Shown piece by piece: positions 33,694 through 44,053 of a DNA stretch of 64,000 nucleotides; positions within the stretch are counted from its first letter, which is position 1; every line of letters begins with the position of its first letter. Under the pieces are notes generated by a model. That model worked only from the letters and a program-made list of their open reading frames with translations. It did no database searches and was not told the origin of the DNA. This stretch comes from Pseudomonas sp. dw_358 (GTDB lineage Bacteria > Pseudomonadota > Gammaproteobacteria > Pseudomonadales > Pseudomonadaceae): positions 310,001-374,000 of the forward strand of contig NZ_JAAVUX010000003.1 of NCBI RefSeq assembly GCF_018449655.1, read 5' to 3'. The position numbers and the translations under genes are program-made.

Positions 33694-34829
33694 TCCATTC
33701 CTTTGGCAGTGTACGATCTGAAGAGCTCGTTCAGCTCTCGGGATTGCGTATGAACGTCGCGCCAGGGCGCCATCGTGTTGTCAAACCGAAGCGTGAACAA
33801 CATGAGGGACGTTGTGTTGTTGATCGCGGCAGCATCCTTCTGCGAGTTTTCGATGCTTGCATAGATGTCGCGCCAGACTTTGAGCAAGTGCTTGGACGCT
33901 TCGAGGGTGATGCCAAAGCGGATATTCATATCCTCGAGGGCAACGCCGTAACTGACAAATCGGCCCTTGATACCGTTTTGCTGAGCCAGTCGTCGACAGT
34001 AATTGTCACGCTCCACGATCAACTGGTTCATGGTGTCCTCGGCGTGTTGCGCATGGGAATCCACCGCAAGGTAGGAAATACCAAGCCCCAGGGGCCCGAA
34101 AACGGCCCCATACCATCGGGCAGACAGGTAATAATCGACGTTTTTTTGCTGTTCGCCGATTCGAGTGCTGACGTGAGCGATGGCGTCCTCCAACTCCCTC
34201 ACCTGTTCGCCAATACCGTGGGCTTTCAGGGCGTCCATCACGTCTTCATGAAGTGCAGCCAGTTCGTATTGCAAGGTTGTCCTGAAGGCCAAGGCCTGTT
34301 GATAGGTCTTCTGGACATGCTCCAGGTACCCCAGGATCTGTTGCTTCATGTAGTCGAGAAATTCGCCCAGTGAAAGCACAGCCACCTGGTCGCTTTCCAC
34401 GAGGTCATCGTGGGGCTGCAGGTCAACCGGCAGACTCTCGAGCTCTTCAAGTGTCGCCCCGCCCCGCCGGTAGGCCACCGTGTCTTTGACCCGCCGCAGA
34501 ACATCCTCACCGGTGGCGACGAAGCCTTTGGAAAAAGTCTCCAGGCGGATCCCCAGCAGCGAGCATGATTCTTCCAGATCGGGCCAGGTCTTTACATGGT
34601 CTTCAAGCGCGAGGTTCAAGTGCTTGATGGCTTTGAGCAGGGGTTCTCCCAGCACTTTCTGGGTCGTGGAGAAGGATGCAAGGATAGTCTCCTCATCGAG
34701 TGGCAAGCGACTATAAGCCTCGACATAACGCTTGATGGTCTGCAGATTATCGGCGGTGAATACAATACTGGGCTGTCGCACCCGATACCGCTCTGACGGG
34801 ATCGACTGTGGCTGATCTTGATTGGACAT
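33690..34829 (-). CDS. xaxA: Alpha-xenorhabdolysin-type binary toxin, subunit A (XaxA-like)
   Basis: 379 residues. The start SIVFTADNLQTIKRYVEAY matches the conserved N-terminal stretch of XaxA (F-T-x-x-x-L-x-x-I/L-K-R-Y-V). It is all-helical, with a hydrophobic segment at about 236-257 (YLSARWYGAVFGPLGLGISY) where XaxA has its membrane-inserting part. AGGAAG precedes the ATG at 34829. XaxA and XaxB together make pores that kill insect and mammalian cells, shown for Xenorhabdus and Yersinia homologs. The gene pair is inserted between icp and cmoA, so it is probably an accessory gene set. Confidence 0.83.
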   Translation of the reverse strand: MSNQDQPQSIPSERYRVRQPSIVFTADNLQTIKRYVEAYSRLPLDEETILASFSTTQKVLGEPLLKAIKHLNLALEDHVKTWPDLEESCSLLGIRLETFSKGFVATGEDVLRRVKDTVAYRRGGATLEELESLPVDLQPHDDLVESDQVAVLSLGEFLDYMKQQILGYLEHVQKTYQQALAFRTTLQYELAALHEDVMDALKAHGIGEQVRELEDAIAHVSTRIGEQQKNVDYYLSARWYGAVFGPLGLGISYLAVDSHAQHAEDTMNQLIVERDNYCRRLAQQNGIKGRFVSYGVALEDMNIRFGITLEASKHLLKVWRDIYASIENSQKDAAAINNTTSLMLFTLRFDNTMAPWRDVHTQSRELNELFRSYTAKGME

Positions 34830-35010
34830 CACGTACTTCCTGTCTCGTGAGTGAAGCCACAACGGCGTCCGAGCCGAGCGGCGTGAGGTGTCTCGATACC
34901 CTATCGCCGCCCCCAATGCGTCGGAATGTGGAAACGGCTCCTCGCGCGGCTGCACAAACGCGGCAAGGTCGGTAAAATGCCAGCCCCCTGCACTTGCCTG
35001 GACTTCCACC

Positions 35011-35754
35011 GTGCCTAGACAACCTGACCGCCTCTTCGCCACTCCGCTGGCAGAAGTCCCCGACTTTGCCTTCAACGAGGATGTGGTGCGGGTCTTTCCA
35101 GACATGATCAAGCGTTCGGTGCCGGGCTACCCGACGATTGTCGAGAATATCGGCGTGCTGGCCGCGCAGTTCGCCCAGCCCGACACCACCCTGTATGACC
35201 TGGGCAGCTCGTTGGGCGCCGTCACGCAGGCGCTGCGCCGTCATGTCCGCACTGAGAGCTGTCGGGTGGTGGCAGTGGATAACTCCAGTGCCATGGTCGA
35301 ACGCTGCAGTGAATACCTGAAGGCTCAGGATTCGATGTTTCAAGAATTGTTGCCCGTCGAAGTGCGCGAAGGCGACATTCTGCAGTTACAGTTTGAGCCG
35401 GCGTCGGTGATCGCCCTCAACTTTACGTTGCAGTTCATTGCACCCGAGCAGCGGCTTGCCCTGCTGTCGCGCATTCGTCATGCCCTGGTGCCCGGCGGCG
35501 CACTGATTCTTTCGGAAAAGCTTCGCTTTGACGATCCCGAGGAGCACACGCTGCTGACTGACCTGCACATCGCCTTTAAAAGGGCCAACGGCTACAGCGA
35601 GCTGGAGATCGCGCAAAAACGCAGTGCCATCGAAAACGTGATGAAACCCGACAGCCTGCAAGAGAACCGCGAGCGCCTGCTGGCCGCCGGCTTTTCAAAA
35701 GTGCTGCCTTGGTTCCAGTGTCTTAACTTTGCTTCGATGATCGCCCTGCCATGA
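35011..35754 (+). CDS. cmoA: Carboxy-S-adenosyl-L-methionine synthase
   Basis: 247 residues starting at GTG 35011, where homology begins ([20 protein letters not shown]). SAM-type fold with [15 protein letters not shown]. CmoA makes carboxy-SAM from SAM and prephenate for the wobble-uridine modification of tRNA. The next gene cmoB overlaps by 4 bases. The long frame that begins at 34888 lies in the leader of the toxin operon and is not used. Confidence 0.95.
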   Translation: MPRQPDRLFATPLAEVPDFAFNEDVVRVFPDMIKRSVPGYPTIVENIGVLAAQFAQPDTTLYDLGSSLGAVTQALRRHVRTESCRVVAVDNSSAMVERCSEYLKAQDSMFQELLPVEVREGDILQLQFEPASVIALNFTLQFIAPEQRLALLSRIRHALVPGGALILSEKLRFDDPEEHTLLTDLHIAFKRANGYSELEIAQKRSAIENVMKPDSLQENRERLLAAGFSKVLPWFQCLNFASMIALP

Positions 35755-36707
35755 TCGATTTATCTGCGTTGGTCCGCCGCTTGGCGGACACCCCGTTGGC
35801 CGGCTGGTCCCAAACGCTGCAAGCTCAGCTCGACAGCAAAATGGCCAAAGGCCACGGCGACCTCGAGCGCTGGCAAGGCGCACTGGATGCCCTGCCGCGG
35901 CTGACGCCCGGCGTTGTCGATCTGGTCAGCGGGCTAAGTCTGGACTGTGAGTGTGACGACGAGACCCGCGCACGGATGCATAGCGCCTTGATGGGCCTCT
36001 CACCTTGGCGCAAGGGGCCGTTCGACCTGTTCGGTACTCACATCGACACGGAGTGGCGCTCGGACTGGAAGTGGTCTCGCGTGAGCCCGCACCTGGATTT
36101 GTGCGGCAAGCGCGTACTCGACGTGGGTTGCGGCAATGGTTACTACCAGTGGCGCATGTTGGGTGCCGGAGCCGACAGCGTGATCGGCATCGATCCCAAC
36201 TGGTTGTTCTTCTGCCAGTTCCAGGCAGTGCAACGCTATCTGCCAGACCTGGCAGCCTGGCACCTCCCCTTCGCGCTGGAAGACCTGCCGGCCCGGCTCG
36301 AAGGGTTCGACACGGTGTTTTCCATGGGGGTCTTCTATCACCGACGTTCCCCCCTCGAACACCTGCTGGCACTCAAGGACTGCCTGGTCAAAGGTGGCGA
36401 ACTGGTGCTGGAGACGCTGGTGATAGAAGGTGATGTGAATCAAGTGCTGGTGCCCGAAGATCGCTATGCTCAGATGCGCAACGTCTGGTTCCTGCCCTCG
36501 GTGCCGGCCCTCGAACGCTGGCTACGACGCGCCGGCTTCCAGGACGTGACCTGCGTGGACGTCAGTGTGACCACCGTCGCCGAGCAACGCAGCACGCCCT
36601 GGATGCGCTACCAGTCACTGAGCGATTTTCTCGATCCCGAGGATCACAGCCGCACTGTAGAGGGCCTGCCCGCCCCCATGCGTGCAGTGATCAAGGCGCG
36701 CAAATAA
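35751..36707 (+). CDS. cmoB: tRNA U34 carboxymethyltransferase
   Basis: 318 residues. Transfers the carboxymethyl group of carboxy-SAM to 5-hydroxyuridine-34 of tRNA to form cmo5U. The SAM-binding motif is [11 protein letters not shown], preceded by the family stretch WRSDWKWSR and followed by [13 protein letters not shown]. Start overlaps the cmoA stop (ATGA). Cytosolic. Confidence 0.96.
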   Translation: MIDLSALVRRLADTPLAGWSQTLQAQLDSKMAKGHGDLERWQGALDALPRLTPGVVDLVSGLSLDCECDDETRARMHSALMGLSPWRKGPFDLFGTHIDTEWRSDWKWSRVSPHLDLCGKRVLDVGCGNGYYQWRMLGAGADSVIGIDPNWLFFCQFQAVQRYLPDLAAWHLPFALEDLPARLEGFDTVFSMGVFYHRRSPLEHLLALKDCLVKGGELVLETLVIEGDVNQVLVPEDRYAQMRNVWFLPSVPALERWLRRAGFQDVTCVDVSVTTVAEQRSTPWMRYQSLSDFLDPEDHSRTVEGLPAPMRAVIKARK

Positions 36708-36782
36708 CTTGAAACAGCTGCCCCGGAAGTGCGATACCTTCAACTGTCCGCATGTGCGCCCCAACCTTTCAAGGAGTCCAAG

Positions 36783-37613
36783 ATGAGCAACCGTCAAAGC
36801 GAAATCGCTGCCGCTCTGGCCGTGGTCCCGCCATTTGCCGATATCGCCGCCCTGCAAGCCGAGATCGACAAGCGCAAGGCATTCATCAAGCAATGTCTGC
36901 GCAACGCCGGCCTCAAAGCGCTGGTGCTGGGCATCAGCGGCGGCGTCGACTCGCTGACGGCAGGCCGCCTGGCGCAATTGTCAGTCGAAGAATTGCGCAG
37001 CGAAACAGGCGATGATTCCTACACGTTCATCGCCGTGCGCCTGCCTTACAACGTCCAGCATGACGAGGAAGATGCTGCGGCCTCGATCAAGTTCATCAAG
37101 GCCGATGTCGAGGACACAGTCAATATTGCCGGTGCGGTGCTGGGCCTCAGCGAGCAGGTTATCCATTTGCAGGGCCTGACCCACGCCCGCCGGGATTTCG
37201 TGGTGGGCAATGCCAAAGCGCGGATCCGCATGGTGGCCCAGTACACCATCGCCAATGCCAACAATGGCCTGGTCATCGGTACGGACCATGCGGCAGAAGC
37301 GGTGATGGGTTTCTTCACCAAGTTCGGCGACGGTGCCTGCGACCTGGCGCCCCTGAGCGGGCTGGTCAAGGGTCAGGTACGGGCTATTGCCCGGCACTTG
37401 GGTGCGCCGGAAAACCTGGTATTGAAAGTACCGACAGCCGACCTCGAAGAGCTGCGCCCAGGCAAGCCCGATGAAGAGTCACATGGCGTGACCTATGCGG
37501 AGATCGATGCGTTCCTGCACGGTGAGACCGTACGGGCCGAGGCTTACGAGATTATCGTGCGCACGTACGACAATACCCGCCACAAGCGCGAGTTGCCGTT
37601 CGTTCCGGCCTAG
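36783..37613 (+). CDS. nadE: NH3-dependent NAD+ synthetase
   Basis: 276 residues, the small ammonia-dependent type without glutaminase domain. The PP-loop motif GISGGVDS is at about residue 51; ANVNGL-type region [14 protein letters not shown] and GLVKGQVR follow. Last step of NAD synthesis. AAGGAG precedes the ATG at 36783. A second NAD gene (nadB) is 11 kb away. Follows cmoB at 75 bases. Confidence 0.95.
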   Translation: MSNRQSEIAAALAVVPPFADIAALQAEIDKRKAFIKQCLRNAGLKALVLGISGGVDSLTAGRLAQLSVEELRSETGDDSYTFIAVRLPYNVQHDEEDAAASIKFIKADVEDTVNIAGAVLGLSEQVIHLQGLTHARRDFVVGNAKARIRMVAQYTIANANNGLVIGTDHAAEAVMGFFTKFGDGACDLAPLSGLVKGQVRAIARHLGAPENLVLKVPTADLEELRPGKPDEESHGVTYAEIDAFLHGETVRAEAYEIIVRTYDNTRHKRELPFVPA

Positions 37614-37686
37614 TCCGCGTTACATTGTTCCCGAACCATCTCGGCCCCAAGGGTAACAGGAGGACCGAGCTGGCTTGGTAAAAGCG

Positions 37687-38430
37687 TCAGCCGCGGCTGG
37701 CAGCCAGGATCAGCGCCTTCATCTCCGCTACTGCGCCTTTGAAGCCGACGAACAAGGCGTGGGCCACCAGCGCATGGCCGATGTTCAATTCATTGATCCC
37801 GCCGATCGCCGCCACGGCCTCGACGTTGTGGTAGTGCAGACCGTGGCCGGCATTGACGATCAGCCCTTGGCTAAGGCCAAAGGCCACGCCATCGGCAATG
37901 CGACCCAGCTCCTCGGCCACTTCCGTGGGGGTCTGCGCGTCCGCATAACGGCCGGTGTGCAGTTCGATGGCCGGTGCACCGATACGTTTTGACGCTTCGA
38001 TCTGACCTTCGTCGGCATCGATGAACAGCGATACCTCACAGCCCAGCCGTGACAGGCGCTGGACGGCGTCCTTGATTCGCTCCTCCTGCCCCGCCACGTC
38101 AAGGCCGCCCTCGGTAGTCAGCTCCTGGCGAGTTTCCGGCACCAGGCAGATATGCGCCGGACGAATCTGTTCGGCGAAGGTCAGCATCGCCTCGGTGACG
38201 CCCATTTCGAAGTTCATGCGGGTCTGCAACACCTCCTTGAGTAGCAGCACGTCGCGCTCCTGGATATGCCGGCGGTCTTCACGCAAGTGCACGGTAATGC
38301 CATCGGCACCGGCTTCTTCGGCATCCAGTGCAGCCTTGACCGGGTCGGGATACCGCGTGCCACGGGCCTGACGCAGAGTGGCGACGTGGTCGATGTTGAC
38401 GCCGAGAAGGATGCGGTTGCTGGTGGTCAC
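37687..38430 (-). CDS. pdxJ: Pyridoxine 5'-phosphate synthase
   Basis: 247 residues. Makes PNP from 3-amino-2-oxopropyl phosphate and deoxyxylulose phosphate. Signature [15 protein letters not shown] at the start, HLREDRRHI, and GHGLHYHN near the end. GTG at 38430 is chosen since GGGAG stands 8 bases before it; an ATG at 38460 is less well placed. Lies downstream of recO by about 45 bases. Confidence 0.95.
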   Translation of the reverse strand: MTTSNRILLGVNIDHVATLRQARGTRYPDPVKAALDAEEAGADGITVHLREDRRHIQERDVLLLKEVLQTRMNFEMGVTEAMLTFAEQIRPAHICLVPETRQELTTEGGLDVAGQEERIKDAVQRLSRLGCEVSLFIDADEGQIEASKRIGAPAIELHTGRYADAQTPTEVAEELGRIADGVAFGLSQGLIVNAGHGLHYHNVEAVAAIGGINELNIGHALVAHALFVGFKGAVAEMKALILAASRG

Positions 38431-38473
38431 GGGGTGGCTCCCTGGTAATGAAGGATGCAAGGATACGATGGCT

Positions 38474-39160
38474 TCAGGGTTTGCGAAACAGTTCGCGACT
38501 GACCAAGGGCCGGCCGCCCAAATGTGGGGCGAGGGCCTGACGCATCAGGCGCTTGGCGGCAGCCAGTGATCCCGGTGCGCTCCAGTCGGCTTCAGCCAGG
38601 GCCAGCAGATCGATGCCCCGGAACAGCCCGGGCTGAAAGAATTCGACCCGTTCGAGCCCGGCATCCACCCGCAGGTGGTAGAGCCCAGCCGGATCGACCG
38701 CTGTGCCATTGACGTCGGTGTCGAGGGCAAAGCCATAACCGAGGTCATCCAGCAACCGCCACTCGAAGGAACGCAGCAGCGGTTCGAGAGCCCGACCGGC
38801 CGCCAAGCCTTGCAAGGTTGCGGCGTAATGATCGAACAGCGCAGGGTGTGGATCTTCGGCAGGCAGTACGCGGATGAGCAGTTCGTTGAGGTACAAACCA
38901 CTGAACAGTGGATCGCCGACCATCCAGGTGGCAATCCCCGCGCTCTCCATGCGCCCGACGTTCTTCAGCTCGCCCCGCCCGCGAAACTCCACTTCCAGTG
39001 GCACGAACGGTCGGGCCAGGCTGCCTGCCTTGCCCCGAGCGCTACGCAGCACGGCCCGCAAGCGGCCTTGGGGTGTGATGAAGTCGACCAAGGCACTGGT
39101 TTCGCGATAGGCACGCGAGTGCAGGACATACGCCGGTTGCGCCAGCGACCAGTCAGAGAT
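38474..39160 (-). CDS. recO: DNA repair protein RecO
   Basis: About 228 residues if it starts at the ATC codon at 39160. RecO (OB-fold DNA-binding domain, then a helical C-terminal part) helps load RecA with RecR. Homology begins [16 protein letters not shown], which lies right after the era stop, and no ATG, GTG or TTG in frame stands near it; candidates are ATC (39160), overlapping era by 8 bases, or CTG (39145). ATC gives the usual family length. Ends [18 protein letters not shown]. Confidence 0.88.
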   Translation of the reverse strand: MSDWSLAQPAYVLHSRAYRETSALVDFITPQGRLRAVLRSARGKAGSLARPFVPLEVEFRGRGELKNVGRMESAGIATWMVGDPLFSGLYLNELLIRVLPAEDPHPALFDHYAATLQGLAAGRALEPLLRSFEWRLLDDLGYGFALDTDVNGTAVDPAGLYHLRVDAGLERVEFFQPGLFRGIDLLALAEADWSAPGSLAAAKRLMRQALAPHLGGRPLVSRELFRKP

Positions 39161-40055
39161 CGCCGTAACCCAGCGAACGCAGGGCGCGTTCGTCGTCGGA
39201 CCACCCGCCCTTGACCTTGACCCAGAGGTTGAGCATGACCTTGGAGTCGAACAGCACTTCCATGTCCTTGCGTGCCTCGGTGCCGATGCGCTTGATGCGC
39301 TCGCCCTTGTCGCCGATGATGATCTTCTTCTGACCATCACGTTCCACCAGGATCAAGGCGTGGATATGCAACGTCTTGCCCTGCTGCTTGAACTCTTCGA
39401 TTTCCACGGTGATCTGGTAAGGGAGTTCGGCCCCTAGCTGACGCATGATCTTTTCGCGAACCAGTTCGGCGGCGAGAAAACGGCTGCTGCGGTCGGTGAT
39501 CTGGTCTTCCGGGAAGAAGTGCTCGCTTTCGGGCAAGTGGGTGGCGATCAGAACTTCCAGTGCTTCGAGGTTATGCCCCTGTTGAGCGGAAATCGGCACG
39601 ATCTCGGCATTGGGCAACTGCTCCTGCAACCAGCTCAGGTGCGGCATCAGCTCGGCCTTGTCCTCAATGCGATCGGTCTTGTTGATCGCCAGGATCACCG
39701 GTCCCTCGACGTACTGGATACGCTCCAGGACCATCTGGTCCTCGTCGGTCCACTTCGTGCGATCAACGACGAAGATGACTACGTCCACGTCTTTGAGCGC
39801 CGCCGAGGCGGTCTTGTTCATGTAGCGATTCAGGGCCTTTTCGCCGCCCTTGTGCATGCCCGGGGTATCGACGTAAACCGCCTGAATGGCGCCTTCGGTC
39901 TTGATGCCCAGCATGTTGTGACGGGTGGTCTGAGGCTTGCGCGAGGTGATCGCCAGTTTCTGCCCCAGGATGTGGTTCAACAAGGTCGACTTGCCGACGT
40001 TGGGGCGGCCTACGATGGCCACATAGCCACAACGGGTAACAGTTGAATCAGTCAT
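39153..40055 (-). CDS. era: GTPase Era
   Basis: 300 residues: GTPase domain with [10 protein letters not shown] (P-loop), DTPGMH (G3) and NKTD (G4), followed by the KH RNA-binding domain with [14 protein letters not shown]. Acts in 16S rRNA maturation and 30S assembly. Start at 40055 overlaps rnc by 8 bases, matching the conserved rnc-era-recO order. Confidence 0.97.
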   Translation of the reverse strand: MTDSTVTRCGYVAIVGRPNVGKSTLLNHILGQKLAITSRKPQTTRHNMLGIKTEGAIQAVYVDTPGMHKGGEKALNRYMNKTASAALKDVDVVIFVVDRTKWTDEDQMVLERIQYVEGPVILAINKTDRIEDKAELMPHLSWLQEQLPNAEIVPISAQQGHNLEALEVLIATHLPESEHFFPEDQITDRSSRFLAAELVREKIMRQLGAELPYQITVEIEEFKQQGKTLHIHALILVERDGQKKIIIGDKGERIKRIGTEARKDMEVLFDSKVMLNLWVKVKGGWSDDERALRSLGYGDL

Positions 40056-40737
40056 TGCAATTCTCCACACCCAGGGCGATCAGGGCGGCAGTGGCGGCGA
40101 CCTGCTCGGCGATGCGACGGCTGACGCCCTGGCCCCGGCTTTTTTCGTTCAAAAGGATAATTTCACATTCGACGAAAAACGTCCGGCAATGCGGGTCCCC
40201 CTGGATGTCCACCACCTCGTAGCGAGGCAGTTCGCACCCGCGCGACTGCAGAAACTCCTGCAAGCGAGTCTTGGGGTCTTTGTTGGTGTCGACAAGGGTC
40301 AGGCTTTCGAACTCGGTACTCAGCCAGGCCAGCACGCGGTCACGGGCGACCTCCATGCCCGAATCCAGGTAGATCGCGCCAATCAGTGCCTCCAGGGCAT
40401 CGGCCAGAATCGATTCGCGGCGGTAGCCACCGCTTTTCAACTCACCGGAACCCAGACGCAGGTATTCGCCCAGATCAAAGCCACGAGCCAGCAAGGCCAG
40501 GGTCTCGCCCTTGACCAGACGGGCGCGCAAACGCGACAACTGCCCTTCGCGAGCCAATGGAAAGCGCTCGAACAGCGCCTCGCCGGCGACGAAGTTGAGA
40601 ATGGCATCGCCGAGGAATTCCAGGCGCTCGTTATTGCGCCCGGCATAGCTGCGATGGGTCAAGGCCAGAACCATCAGTTCCTGGTCCTTGAAGGTGTAAC
40701 CGAGCTGACGCTCGAGACGGCTCAAGGAAACGCTCAC
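40048..40737 (-). CDS. rnc: Ribonuclease III
   Basis: 229 residues. Catalytic signature [12 protein letters not shown] and a C-terminal double-stranded RNA-binding domain ([12 protein letters not shown] to the end). Cleaves rRNA precursors and structured RNAs. Start overlaps the DUF4845 gene by 4 bases. Confidence 0.97.
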   Translation of the reverse strand: MSVSLSRLERQLGYTFKDQELMVLALTHRSYAGRNNERLEFLGDAILNFVAGEALFERFPLAREGQLSRLRARLVKGETLALLARGFDLGEYLRLGSGELKSGGYRRESILADALEALIGAIYLDSGMEVARDRVLAWLSTEFESLTLVDTNKDPKTRLQEFLQSRGCELPRYEVVDIQGDPHCRTFFVECEIILLNEKSRGQGVSRRIAEQVAATAALIALGVENCND

Positions 40738-41111
40738 GGTTTACGCACGCTGAATTCGTGGTCGAATTTCACCACCAGATCAATGTTGCCGACCAGTGGC
40801 TCACGTTTTTCATACTTCAGATGAGCAAGGTAGACATCTTGCTGCTCGGTGACACTCAAAGCGCTTTTCAAATCCAGATCCCGGATATTGTTGACCTGCA
40901 TGCCTCGGTAGACATGGGTGTAGAAATCTTCGACGCTGCCGACTTCGTCAGACTTGTCCGTGCCGATGGCAACGATGATCTTCTTGATCGTCATGTCGTC
41001 CATATAAAGGGGCACGACCCTGGCACCGACGGTCACCAGAAAGCCGATCACGAACAATGCAACCAGCCACCCCACCATGGACAGGCCTTTTTGCGAAACA
41101 GGAGACTTCAT
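40734..41111 (-). CDS. DUF4845 membrane protein
   Basis: 125 residues with one N-terminal membrane helix (about 8-27, [16 protein letters not shown]) of prepilin-like appearance and a soluble domain. This small protein sits between lepB and rnc in most pseudomonads; its role is not known to me. Position in the conserved operon points to envelope or secretion upkeep. Confidence 0.88.
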   Translation of the reverse strand: MKSPVSQKGLSMVGWLVALFVIGFLVTVGARVVPLYMDDMTIKKIIVAIGTDKSDEVGSVEDFYTHVYRGMQVNNIRDLDLKSALSVTEQQDVYLAHLKYEKREPLVGNIDLVVKFDHEFSVRKP

Positions 41112-41181
41112 GCTGCACCCCTCGTGCTATCCCTGGCCTTGAAAGCATTCGGCGCCATCCATGGGATGGCGCCGCGCTTGA

Positions 41182-42036
41182 CTACTTGATCAGACCGACC
41201 CGCGACAGGCTTGGCAAGTGACTGAACTTCGGATCCGGCCAGCTCATCCAGACCGCGAAAGCCTTGCCAACGATATTCTCGTCGGGGACCATGCCCAGCA
41301 GGTCCTTGGGAATCCTGGGGTCATCCCAGTAACGGCTGTCGTTGGAGTTGTCGCGGTTGTCGCCCATCATGAAGTAATGGCCAGCCGGGACGGTCCACTG
41401 GCTGTCGGGCGGCGCGCGGTAACGACTCATTTCCTCGCGGATCATGTGCTCGATATTGCCCAGATGCTCACGGTACAGCTTCACCGTATCAAGGCTGCCA
41501 GGCTCGGAGCCGAGCAGCTCCTTGGACACCAACTGGTCATTGACATAAAGCTGCTTGTCGTTGGTATAGCGAATCTTGTCGCCCGGGAGGCCGATCACTC
41601 GCTTGATGTAGTTGACACTTGGGTCGCTGGGGTAGCGAAACACCATCACGTCGCCGCGCTGTGGATCACCGATCGGAATGATCTTTTTGTCTATCACCGG
41701 CAAGCGAATGCCGTAGGCGAATTTATTCACCAGGATGTAATCGCCCACTTCCAGCGTCGGCATCATCGAGCCCGAAGGGATCTGGAAGGGCTCAACCAGA
41801 AACGAGCGCAGCACCAGCACGATGAACAGGACCGGAAAGAACGACTTGCCGTACTCGACCAGCAACGGCTCCTTGTTCAGCTGCTCGACCACCGTGGTGT
41901 CCGGCTGCGTGACGCTGCCTTCGTAGGTGGCGATGGCCGTGCGCCGACGCGGCGCCAGGATGAGCAGATCGACCAGCGCCAGCAGACCGCAGACGGCGAC
42001 AGCAATAACCAGCAACAGCGGGAAATTTAGTGACAT
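41182..42036 (-). CDS. lepB: Signal peptidase I
   Basis: 284 residues with two N-terminal helices (5-27 and 66-80). Catalytic Ser90 in PSGSMMPTL and Lys145 in YIKRVIGLPGD. Cuts signal peptides of exported proteins at the outer face of the inner membrane. Nine bases after lepA. Confidence 0.96.
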   Translation of the reverse strand: MSLNFPLLLVIAVAVCGLLALVDLLILAPRRRTAIATYEGSVTQPDTTVVEQLNKEPLLVEYGKSFFPVLFIVLVLRSFLVEPFQIPSGSMMPTLEVGDYILVNKFAYGIRLPVIDKKIIPIGDPQRGDVMVFRYPSDPSVNYIKRVIGLPGDKIRYTNDKQLYVNDQLVSKELLGSEPGSLDTVKLYREHLGNIEHMIREEMSRYRAPPDSQWTVPAGHYFMMGDNRDNSNDSRYWDDPRIPKDLLGMVPDENIVGKAFAVWMSWPDPKFSHLPSLSRVGLIK

Positions 42037-42045
42037 AGGACCTGA

Positions 42046-43842
42046 CTATTCCAACCTGAGCACGGCAAGGAAGGCTTCTTGTGGAATTTCCACGTTGCCG
42101 ACCTGCTTCATGCGTTTCTTACCGGCCTTCTGCTTTTCCAACAGCTTGCGCTTTCGGCTGACGTCGCCGCCGTAGCATTTGGCCAGTACGTTCTTTCTGA
42201 GCGCCTTGACAGTGGTCCGCGCAATGATCTGGCCGCCAACGGCCGCCTGGATCGCCACATCGAACATCTGCCGCGGAATCAGTTCTTTCATTTTCTCCGT
42301 GAGCGCCCGGCCCTTGTAGGCCGCGTTGTCACGGTGCACGATCAATGCCAGGGCATCGACCTTGTCGCCGTTGATCAATACGTCCAGCTTGGACAGGTTG
42401 GCCGACTGGTAACGATCGAAATGGTAGTCCAGCGAAGCATAGCCACGGCTGGTGGACTTCAAACGATCGAAGAAGTCCAGCACCACTTCGTTCATCGGCA
42501 AGTCGTAACGGATTTGCACCTGGGAACCCAGGAACTGCATATCACGCTGAACCCCGCGCTTTTCAATGCACAGCGTAATGACGTTGCCCAGGTGCTCCTG
42601 AGGCACAAGAATAGTCGCCGCGACGATCGGCTCGCGGAAATCCTCGACCGATGACACGTCCGGCAGCTTGGACGGGTTGTCGATGTAGACGGTCTGGCCG
42701 TTCTTCAGGAGCACTTCGAAGATTACGCTCGGCGCCGTGGTGATCAGGTCCAGGTCGTACTCGCGCTCCAGGCGCTCCTGGATGATTTCCATGTGCAGCA
42801 TGCCCAGAAAACCGCAACGGAAGCCGAAGCCCAGTGCGTCGGAGCTTTCCGGCGAATACTGCAGGGAGGAGTCATTGAGCGTCAGTTTTTGCAGGGCGTC
42901 GCGGAAATCCTCGAAGTCTTCGGAGCTCACCGGGAACAAGCCGGCATAGACCTGCGGCTGAATGCGCTTGAAGCCAGGCAGCACGTCGACGTCCGGGGTG
43001 GTGCTCAAGGTCAGCGTATCGCCCACTGGAGCACCGTGAATGTCCTTGATGCTGCCGATGATGAAACCCACTTCACCCGCCTTGAGGTCGGCGGTGGCGG
43101 TGTGCTTGGGCGTGAACACGCCCACGCTGTCCACCAGATGCACCTTGCCGGTAGACTTGACCAGAATCTTGTCGCCCTTCTTCACCCGCCCGTGGCGGAC
43201 ACGCACCAGCGAGACGACGCCCAAGTAGTTGTCGAACCAGGAATCGATGATCAAGGCCTGCAACGGCGCTTCGATGTCGCCGGTGGGTGCCGGGATCGTC
43301 TGCACCAGGCGCTCGAGCACTTCGAGCACGCCCATGCCGCTCTTGGCGCTGCACGCAACGGCGTCGGTGGCATCGATGCCGATGATCTTCTCGATCTCGT
43401 CCTTGACCTTGTCCGGGTCGGCCTGCGGCAGGTCCATCTTGTTGAGCACGGGCATGACTTCCAGGCCCTGCTCGATCGCCGTGTAGCAGTTGGCGACCGA
43501 TTGCGCCTCGACACCCTGCCCTGCGTCCACCACCAGCAAGGCACCTTCACAGGCTGCCAGCGAGCGGCTGACTTCATAGGTGAAGTCGACGTGGCCGGGG
43601 GTATCGATGAAATTCAGTTGATAGGTTTTACCGTCCTGCGCCTTGTAGTGCAGGGTCACACTGTGAGCCTTGATGGTGATGCCGCGCTCGCGCTCCAGAT
43701 CCATGGAGTCGAGGACCTGAGCTTCCATCTCGCGATCGGCAAGGCCGCCGCACATCTGGATGAACCGATCGGCGAGGGTCGACTTGCCGTGGTCAATGTG
43801 GGCGATGATGGAGAAATTGCGGATATGACTCAAATCACTCAC
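42046..43842 (-). CDS. lepA: Elongation factor 4 (LepA)
   Basis: 598 residues. GTPase domain with [10 protein letters not shown] and DTPGHVDF, and the LepA-specific C-terminal domain ending [20 protein letters not shown]. Ribosome-associated GTPase active in initiation/back-translocation. First gene of the lepA-lepB-DUF4845-rnc-era-recO-pdxJ run, ahead of a 211-base gap to mucD. Confidence 0.97.
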   Translation of the reverse strand: MSDLSHIRNFSIIAHIDHGKSTLADRFIQMCGGLADREMEAQVLDSMDLERERGITIKAHSVTLHYKAQDGKTYQLNFIDTPGHVDFTYEVSRSLAACEGALLVVDAGQGVEAQSVANCYTAIEQGLEVMPVLNKMDLPQADPDKVKDEIEKIIGIDATDAVACSAKSGMGVLEVLERLVQTIPAPTGDIEAPLQALIIDSWFDNYLGVVSLVRVRHGRVKKGDKILVKSTGKVHLVDSVGVFTPKHTATADLKAGEVGFIIGSIKDIHGAPVGDTLTLSTTPDVDVLPGFKRIQPQVYAGLFPVSSEDFEDFRDALQKLTLNDSSLQYSPESSDALGFGFRCGFLGMLHMEIIQERLEREYDLDLITTAPSVIFEVLLKNGQTVYIDNPSKLPDVSSVEDFREPIVAATILVPQEHLGNVITLCIEKRGVQRDMQFLGSQVQIRYDLPMNEVVLDFFDRLKSTSRGYASLDYHFDRYQSANLSKLDVLINGDKVDALALIVHRDNAAYKGRALTEKMKELIPRQMFDVAIQAAVGGQIIARTTVKALRKNVLAKCYGGDVSRKRKLLEKQKAGKKRMKQVGNVEIPQEAFLAVLRLE

Positions 43843-43970
43843 GGATCAACACTCAAAATGGCTGCGGGCAGGGGGCCCAACGAAAAATAGCCGGGAATTG
43901 TACCTTATTTGGCCGGTGTTGTGTGTGACCGCAGGGCGACGCCCAGGACATTCAGACGTAGGAGTGCACG

Positions 43971-44024
43971 GAAGCCCGCGACAGACAAGACACAAATCCT
44001 GTGATCTTGCCTGTCGCGGGCTTC
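43971..44024. repeat. Long perfect hairpin between lepA and mucD
   Basis: Arms GAAGCCCGCGACAG and CTGTCGCGGGCTTC (14 bp, perfect), and inside them CAAGA..CACA pairs with TGTG..TCTTG, so nearly 50 bases fold on themselves. It lies 29 bases past the mucD stop. No T-run follows on the mucD strand, so it may be a REP-type element or a 3'-end stabiliser rather than a classic terminator. Confidence 0.8.
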
Positions 44025-44053
44025 CAATGCGCCGGATCAGCGGCGCCTGCGGA

